From: Fistularia commersonii
Taxonomy: Eukaryota > Chordata > Actinopteri > Syngnathiformes > Fistulariidae
Reading direction: 5' to 3'
Assembly (NCBI GenBank): GCA_037954325.1
Contig: JBBMNZ010000021.1
Span: forward strand, 12,756,116 to 12,820,115
Length of the DNA: 64,000 nucleotides
Part shown: positions 50,908 to 59,900 of the stretch, one piece after another
How positions within the stretch are numbered: position 1 is the stretch's first letter
How the letters are laid out: each line of letters begins with the position of its first letter
Program-made: the position numbers and the translations under genes
The notes under the pieces: generated by a model
What the model saw: the letters and a program-made list of their open reading frames with translations, nothing else
Told to the model about the DNA's origin: nothing
The model's database searches: none

Positions 50908-53900
50908 TATATATGCATACATATGTGTGTGTGTGTGGTTATATATATATATATGTATATATAATTATACACACACACACACACACATATATATGCATAT
51001 ACACATATGTGTGTATATGTATATATGTGTGTGTATATACATATATACAAATATATATACACATATATACATATACACATATGTGTCTATATGTATATTT
51101 GTGTGTATATATACATATATATCTGAGTGTGTATGTATGCATGTATATATGTCTGTATTTGTATACAGACATCAGTCAGGGAACTACATGGCAGAAGGCA
51201 GTTGAAGTCCCTTAAATATGATTATGCGGATGTTTAACTATAAAATTACAATCACCCCTTGGTGAGATTAGCTTAGCATCAGGACAAAAACTGCCCAAGA
51301 GTCTGCGTGTCCCAGTATGTTGACTGGAATTGTGGGAAATTTTCACATCCCTCGCAGAATACTGTGAAAAGAAATAGCCTGTAATGATTTCTTTGCAGCA
51401 AATGAAACCCGCGCGTGTCCTTGAGTAGTCCATGGCTGTCGGTGGATTTTATATATCTCGGTCGCTTCTTATCTAGGAAATGCAAAATGAGAGCACAGCG
51501 CCAATTAGAAATTATAACCCTGAGAGCTTCTGTCACCAAACAACTGTGAATTGAAATGACAAACAACAACAAGAGTCAGTGGAAGAAGTCTTAGTGGTAA
51601 GGTAGGACATCTGATGATTTTATTTACTTTGGACTCACCAGGGGTTCATTATTTAGATATGTGAGCAGAGACTAGCCCAGAATATGGGGTGAGGCGAACT
51701 GTGAAGGAGGACTTAGAATGGTGTTTGCTTGAGAGAAAAAATAAATGCTAGATTCGGTGGTAAAAGAACAAAGAGGACGTCGTGTCCACATCTGACCAAG
51801 AGGGGAGGAGGATTTCTAAATTACCAGAGGGGGTTTCTTTCAAAAAAAAAAAAGAAAAAATAAAGGATGGCATCAAGCGATGGGAGGCGGCACGGAAACA
51901 CGAATTGGATGTGAAAGTAATATTGAGAAAGGTCAGTGTTTTTTGGAGATCAAGGGGTTTCTCCGGCATGGAGAGATGAGCTCAGGGACTGACAGCGGGG
52001 CTCAGCTGACCCGCAGCAGCCGCCTCAAATCCCCCGCCGCCTCACGCCGCATTGAGCCGCCCGGCTCTAAAACCCCAGCGATCTGCACCCTATAGGGCCG
52101 GGGCCTCGGCATTTTCTCTCAGAAACATTTCCCGTAATGGAGGCTTTTGCAGAGATCAAGGTCCTAAACTCGGCGAGGGGGGCGGACGGATTCTTTTTGC
52201 AGACGGTTCCGTGTTAACCTGTAGCACAGATCGGGGACAAAACTCCCACTCCTCATTTGTCGGCAGCCGTTTGTTCTCCGGCGACGGCGCCGTCGTTATT
52301 TTCAATAATGCACCGATTCTATTTTCATCCTCCGGTGTCAAGTCGGTCCAAAACTGACGGTTCTCTTAATTCCCGACAGCGGGGGCGCAAAAACCCGGAC
52401 CCGACCCTCCGGGGAGCAGGTGCGGATTGTGACGGTTAGCCTTTACCTCGTCCTCCTCGCGGCTCCTCCGCAGTCACGTCGTGACGGATTTGGAAAAGAT
52501 AGCCGCGCGCTCCGCGGGGATTTCGGCCGCCTGACTGACGGAGCGGATTGGAAACGCGGCGCTCGCGGCGTCTGCCACCCGGACGCCTCCAAAGCGGGTT
52601 TTGTGGCTCCGGCAGCCGGGAAGTGGAGGACGTCTCCTTGGGAGTTTTCTCCGGGGGGCTCGGTCTGCGCTCGGAGCGCAGCTGCGACCAAACAAACCCG
52701 TGCACATACCTGCGTACGTGAATAAATATAAGATTCAGTCAAAGCAGGAGGGATATGTGTGCAGAGAGGAGACCACACATCCTCCAATCCACCTCTCACC
52801 TGGCTCCTCTCCGGCCCCAGGAGTCCCCCCGGCCCCTCCTGGCGGTCCTGTTACTGCAAAACCCATCAGCTGTCAGTCTCCGCAATGCAAAGCTGCTCGC
52901 CGCCATAGTGACGAGGAAAAAAAAACACACACAGAGACAGAGAGAGACGGCCGGAGGGGAGAGAGCGGGCGCTTGTTTCCCCGGGTGAGGACAAGGAAAG
53001 GAGTGAGACACATTTCGGGGGCTCTTTGCTCGATAATATATAGGCTTTTAGCGATAATTTGCACCCCTTCTGTCTGGCGGGAGGTCTTTTCGAATGTAGG
53101 AGAGCTGTGGAAATAGAGATGCGTCTCACACTGGCGAGATCTTGTTTGTCCAGCGTGTGAGAACGGATGTTTTCGAGAGAAAATTCACATATCGACGCGC
53201 CTCGGACGTTTTAATTTCCGCGGATTTAGGCTCGAAAATAGATCCCGTCGTCTTCCCGTCGGCTGGATCGGTTCTTTATTCGTACCGAGACGGTCGATGG
53301 CGTTAACCGTTTCGGCGATGAAGAGGCGGATATTTTGCCGGAGGGCAGGTTCGAAAGCCAAGTTTTCAAGTTTTTACCCTCACTTACCTCTTCCAGTAAA
53401 ACAAAAGTTCACCAAGTGGGTTGCACTGAATGCTGCCTCGCAGACAGGGAACATGTACTGCTCAAAAAAATTAAGGGAACATTTAAACAACACAATGTAA
53501 CTCCAAGTTAATCAAACTTGTGTGAAATCAAAGCGTCCACTTTGAAAGCAACGCTGATTCATGTTGACTTGTTTTAAGGACATTAAATCAAAGTTGGATC
53601 AGCCTGTCATGTGTTTTTCCTCTTTAATTTTGAGTGTGACTCCAAATTCTGACCTCCATGGGTGTAAACATTTGATTTCCATTGACAATTTTTGTGTGAT
53701 TGTGTTGTCAGCACATTCAACAATGTAAAGAAGAAAGTATTTGATACAAATATTTCATTCATTGGGATCTAGGATGTGCTATTTAAGTGTTCCCTTTATT
53801 TTTTTGAGCAGTGTATAACCTGTTTTATTTTGCATCTCTTGTCGGTAAAAAATATTAAGGACGTCCACCTTTCAGTTCCAGATTTCCAGGAGCAGGACAT

Positions 53901-56900
53901 TTTCCTGTGGAGAAAGGACACCGGCTTTGGCTTCAGGATCCTCGGCGGGAACGAGCCCGGGGAACCGGTAGGCGTCTTTCTCTTTTCCGCAACCTCTTTT
54001 TGCCTTTTTTTTTTTCTTTTTAAACTCTCTTTGTAGCCGCCTGTAACGTTTATGGGCGTGTTCCCTCGAGCTGAGGCGACACGGCTTATTTTCTCGCCTC
54101 ACTTTCTGGTATTTATTGATACGTGTCACACAGGTGAGGGCGTGGCGCTTGTGATCATAATATTTCTTTTACTGCGCTGATACCCCAGATCAGGTTGGCA
54201 TCAAGTTAGGCTACGCAGTGTGTGTGTGTGTACGTTTGTGTGTCTCTGTCCAAAAAAAAACAAAAAAAAACCCTCACTAACCCAAGCTTACTGTTCTGTA
54301 TATTTCCTGTGCATCATGTATTTGCAAGTGTATTTGCAGTCCCTATGTCCTCTATTGTAAGTCGCTTTGGATAAAAGTGTCTGCCAAATGTAATGTAATA
54401 ATTTCTTGTTCAGTTTAAATGTCCCCGGCCGGCCTTGACGCTTCTTCCCCCCCCTGCGGCTCAGATCTACATCGGCCACATAGTCAAGTACGGCGCGGCG
54501 GACGAGGACGGGCGGCTGCGGTCCGGCGACGAGCTGATATGCGTGGACGGCACGGCGGTGGTGGGGAAGTCGCACCAGCTGGTGGTGCAGCTGATGCAGC
54601 AGGCGGCGAAGCAAGGACACGTCAATCTCACCGTGAGACGCAAAACCAGCTACGGCGGTGAGAATACACACAAATACGACAATTTTTTTTTTTTTTTTTT
54701 GCAGATTTTTCTTTCTTCTGAATCCGTCGTGCGAACAAACCAAAAAGTTCTCGATTATGTCATTACACCCTGTGTTATTAATCATCGCTATTCGTTCGCT
54801 GAAAGCTTTAGACCTCCGGGAGCCCCGTTTATTTCCGTCGCCTTTCCATCGGGAGCCGGAGTCGCGCCCCCGGTGTGTGCGAAGGGGTCGCCCCCCTTTC
54901 CTCTCGCTGTAATCGTCTGGCTGTGTGACGCCGCGCTCCTTAGCGGGCGATAAAGAAAGGCCCATAAACGTGATGGAGAGGCCGGTCAACCTTCGGCCCG
55001 TGACAGCGGCCAGACATTAGCGCGCCGCCGCGCTCCGCCCGCCTCGCGGCGGCGGGGATACGAGGCGCCGTCCTCCACAGGAAATGAAATGTGGAATGAA
55101 AACGTCCTGATGCATCAGGGCGGCAGGCCGGCCCCCCTTTAGTTCATCTTTTGTTCCGAGCGGGCGCTTGGAGATATCGGCGAGGCCCCTCTCCTCCCTC
55201 GAGCAGCCTCTCGCCGGAACGCCTTTTATCGCGTCAGTATGAAGTAGCTGCGTTAAGACAGGAAAAGAAGAAAAAGCAGACTCAGAGCCGTGTTTGTTTT
55301 CAGACTCTGCAGATGATGTAATGTTTGCGGCGGCGTCTTCACCTTGACAGTTTTATTCTTATCCTATCTCCCCTTATTATGCATTGATCTCTCACTCTGC
55401 TCTCCCATTATTCCTTAAAACTCTTATCTGACGATGGAGCCGTGTCACTTTTTTTTTTTTTTTTTTTTTTAAGAGCTTATCTGATTCCAACTCCTCCGCC
55501 CCCGTCTGCAATTTTTTTTTTTTTTTGTTCTTTTTAATTTGTCCCGGAGTCGCTCGCTTGAAAATCGTCTCCTGTCCCGCTTCGCTTTCGTCCGCCGTCT
55601 CCAGTGAAAGCAGAGGGAGACGTTCCCCCGTCGCCGGCGTCGTCCCATCACAGCAGCAACCAAGCGCCCAGCCTGACGGAGGAGATCGGGAAGCGAACCC
55701 CGCAGGGAAGCCAGAACTCCCTCAACACCGTCAGCTCCGGCAGCGGCTCCACCTCGGGCATCGGCAGCGGGGGAGGGGGCGGGGCGGCGGGAGGCGGCGG
55801 CGGCAACGCCGTGGTGGTGGCCGCGGCCGCCGCCGCCACCACCTCCTCCCAGCCCCTCAACGCAACATCCGTCGCCTCCACCCTGCAGCCGTACGACGTG
55901 GAGATCCGCCGCGGCGAGAACGAGGGCTTCGGCTTCGTCATCGTCTCCTCCGTGTCGCGGCCCGAAGCCGGCACCACCTTCGGTAGGTTCCCCCGAAAAC
56001 ATTCTTTCGCTTGCGGAAATCTTCCGATTTTGTTTTTCGTCCGGTCGGGGGCTTTTCCTCTTCCCGACGTTTTTTACCGGGCCGTTTGGACCGTCTGTAA
56101 AACCCAATGAGCGCCAAACAAGCTCAGAGCCGTCGTGCGTTCTCGCTATTTACAATCCCGTCAGATCAATAGCGGCGCTCCTCCAAGAGACGGCCGCCTC
56201 TCTTTCATTTGTCGATCGGACTCGAGACGCCGAGGACCCCCGGTTCTCCGCCGCTCCAACGCCGGGCTTCCATAATTGATCACAAGCGGAGCGGGTCTTA
56301 CGTAAAGCGGTCCCGTTATGCCGCTGAACTCAAACGGCCTCTGGTGAGAGCCGAATGACGACAGCGCGCGGATAAATACAGTCGATATTATTCACAGGAG
56401 AGAGACGGAGCGACTTAGATCGCATCTCGGTGTTTCCGGGTCGCTCTACCAGGTAGAACGCGGTTATACGGTTGAATTTTTTTTTTTTCCCCGCACTGAC
56501 ATACACCCTGTTCATTCTGACTGTTCTTGACTTTTTTTTTTTATTTTCCTATTACAAACTGGTATCGTCTTATCCTGCGTGGTGCACTTTTCACCCTACT
56601 GCCATCATTTCCTTCCTACACTGCTATGGCATTTTGCCGCTCTGCGCTAGCGTGTCTCTGCGTGGGCGAGCTGCTAGCGCCTGGAAACGCTCGACTTTCC
56701 CGGTAGCGCTCGCGGAACGGAGAAGGGCCGGCTTTTTTTTTTTTTTTTTTTTTTTTTTTTCCTCAAGCCCCGCCAATTTGGTTGAATTGATTAAACGCGA
56801 TACGTAAATTCAAATCAAAACCAATTTCCCCCCTTTTTTTTTTTTTTTTTTTTAAATTCAATGCCGCAGGTTGCCAAAACCGGCCCGAAGAAAAAAATAT

Positions 56901-59900
56901 AATTCCTTCCGTCACCCCCGCACTCTGTGTTTTACAATCTAAAATGCTTAGTCAGTTAAAAAGACAAGAGGGGGATGAGACACGTTTATAGGCGGAATAA
57001 AAGATGGAAGGTGGTTAGACAGTCTAATAATAATGAAAAATAAGACGGGGGGGAAGGAAGAGTTATTGCACGGCTTTTTCTCGGCAGTGACTGATGTCAG
57101 ACTGCTGTGACAGCAAGTAGGCAAGAGGAACAGAAAGACCTCGGGGCAGCGGGGAAAGATATTACCTCAGATGTATGTTTGTTGTCGCCAACTTTCCGCA
57201 GGTAGCAGTATTAGGGATTTATGTGAGACTTTTTTTTTTTTTTTTTTCATTGTCAGCTCTCTATGGCTGAGAGACTCACGGACACATCTAATAATGATGT
57301 CCATTTTTGGAAAATTTGGCGAGACGGCAGCTTAAAGTGTTGCAGGGGGATGACGGCGCACACATCGGAGATATAGTCAACTGCACCCGTTCCTGCGATT
57401 CATTAAAAAAAACTTTAATAAGTAAATTCCCTGGATGTATGCTATGACAGAATCTCATTTCTCTCCAGAAATTGTTCGAATATTCCAGCTTTTCTGTTCT
57501 GCCGGCTTTCAGTTCAGCACCTCTGAGTGACTCTCGGCTTGGCTTTCTGTCGGCTGCTGGTGAAATAACGCTAAACTTTATCAATTTCTCTCTGCTCCCT
57601 CTACCCCCCGCCCCAACCCTCCACTTCCCTTCCCTCTGCTCATCTCTGCAAATACTAACTCCTTATCAAAATCGCACACACAAACGCACGTCATGACATG
57701 CCAACATTGACCAATAGCCGGCAATGCATGTGTGGCCATGCCCCACAAAATAGGACGCATCATCGAGGGGAGCCCGGCGGACCGCTGCGGGAAGTTGAAA
57801 GTGGGGGATCGCATCCTGGCTGTGAACGAAACCTCCATCACCAACAAGTCCCACTCGGATATTGTCAACCTCATCAAGGAGGCCGGGAACACGGTCACGC
57901 TACGAATCATCCCCGGCGACGGTGAGAAAAAGTCGTCCTTTACGGCGGCGCCGCTTCTATTTCCTCTTCCGGCGGTCGGTCCACGGGTGCTCATTCATCG
58001 GGTTGAATTTGTGAGGAGACAGATTCGCTTCCGTTCCACGGTAACGTAAGCCGATCGGCGTACCTCGATGGCGTGTACGCGCAAAGTACGGTAGGACGGA
58101 TGCATGTTTTCCTCGTAGGTGTAACCCGGTGTTTGGACGTTTGGACTCGGTCTTGACACGTTTCCCAAGTGCTGCTCGAGTGTATCTGCGCGCTGTCAAC
58201 TTTGCCAGTGCTAAAAATTGGAGCTATTTGTGCCATTCGTTGCTTTCTCACTTAGTTTGAAAGGCTTGTTGTTGTTTTTTTTAGTCTTCTTCACCCTGCT
58301 GAGGGCTTGATGAGAGCGCGGAGACAAAATTGGTCCGCTGTGAAGACACGGACATCGGAGAGGATGCGCTTCTCTTGTTTTTTTTTTTCTTAAAGTTTCT
58401 GTCTCGACGATGTTTCAAACAAGCGGCTGCCGTCAGACGGTGACAGAAAGGGAAGCGTGAAGACGGTTTGGCTCGTGCGTCTCCCGGCGACTGTTAAAAC
58501 ACGGCTGAGTGCCTCTGGTTTTTTTTTTTGTTTTTTTTTTGAGCGGGTCAATCCCTGACGTGAAGAAACGCGACGGGGAAAAGAGGCTCTACCTGGGTGA
58601 AGTCGTTCCCGAAGCTCATCTCTGGCATGTGTGGGAACAGACAGTTTTGTTGTGACTGATGCTCAATGCATCTGGAATTAGAAGGTAACCAGGCATGGCC
58701 CGCTCCCTCCCGGTGCACGGTAATGCATGCACAAGCAGCTAATACCTTCGTCTCTGCAGCACAGGGCCGAGCGCACCTCATTGCTTCCCATTGTGTGCCG
58801 GAGATAGACATGCCTGAGGTGATGTGGTGATATTTTTTTTTTTCCCCCCCTTTTCCCCTTCCTTTCCCTTACCGGCTCCTCTTTTTATCTCCTGAATTTC
58901 TCATTTTGATTGTTCCCGCTCGCCCCTTCAAAGTCAAGCCACTCAGGGCACGAGGGCAGACTGCCAGGGCCAGAGACAAATTGCAGGGACGGCACAGTGA
59001 TTTTTTTTTTTTTTTCTTTTTCTTCCTCTCCCCTCCAACCGCCCCCGAACGAGCTGAATGTTTTCAAGTGGTGAGAGGCGAAGGGAGGCGGTGGGTCGTG
59101 AGCGGAATGGAGGACAGAGAGAGGAAATAAAAACGCTTATTTGATTAATTTCCAGACAGAAAACAGCTGGAAGTGAGATAAACACAGCACCGCCGCGGAT
59201 GTAGGGGTTTATGTCGGGCGGGGGGGGGGGGGGGTTGAGCCAGGTTTACGGGGACAAATGTCAGGAACGGAGCGGATAATGTACACCAATCTGACACATA
59301 TCGGCGGTCGGGCCAAAGAATCCCGCGGGAGGTATTGTCAGAGAGGACCCCATGCCGAGGACCAAGTAGATACATTCATCGCACACACACCGCAGCATGA
59401 CTCGCCTCTCCGATGTCTCGCGGGCAATTGAAGAGCTAAGCCAACATGCTCCGATGGGTCTGGTGGATATGAGGGGAGATGAAAAGATGAGATGGGCTGA
59501 CCATGAGAGGAATAGCGAGTGGGGGGGGGGGGGGTCAGACCGGGGCGGAGATGTTATCAAATGGCGCATACTTGTAGATAGAAAGGAAATATGAGGTGGC
59601 CAAGGAGAAGACGAGGGGTCTTTATATGGCCGGAACAGTGGGATGATGCCCCAATTTTGTCGTCTGTCTGCACACGGTGGCCGAGGTGGGATAAAACTGG
59701 GAGCTTTCAGGTCTCCCGGGCCCGGGAAGTGCACTTTTCCTTTTTGATCAGTCTCAGGTCGACAGGGCCGCCAGGGTGAATGGAGCCGTACGGCTTTCAG
59801 ACAGAAAACGGCGTTTGACAAGCGTGTTACCAAGTGATTGACAGCACTTTGCTCAGTGGTTTTGGAAGCATGGTGACCGGCGCTTCCGTCCTCCGAATCA

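Larger units (their letters stand above)
49861..53875. other. intron 13 of the visible gene
   Basis: 4.0 kb. It holds TA/TG arrays (50197-50224, 50363-50415, 50773-51165), MITE copies 3 and 4 (50416-50773, 53456-53813), and a GC-rich block (51960-53110). No MAGI1 exon was found for the PMSPSPASG-type insert that I remember from some mammalian isoforms. Confidence 0.85.

Noticed and set aside
50652..51215. Frames of 136-165 codons
   Set aside because: Same artefact in the TA/TG array; the left part is MITE sequence.
52601..53116. 171-codon plus-strand frame as a possible exon before PDZ3
   Set aside because: Its only clear donor (GTGAGG at 52985) leaves phase 0, whereas exon w14 needs phase 1; no similarity to MAGI1 was seen.
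54288..54989. 233-codon minus-strand frame
   Set aside because: Antisense to PDZ3 exon w15, running into a T run and repeat sequence; no homology.
55469..56107. 212-codon minus-strand frame
   Set aside because: It is antisense to the GC-rich magi1 exon w16; its Gly/Ala/Arg composition is a shadow of the sense codons.
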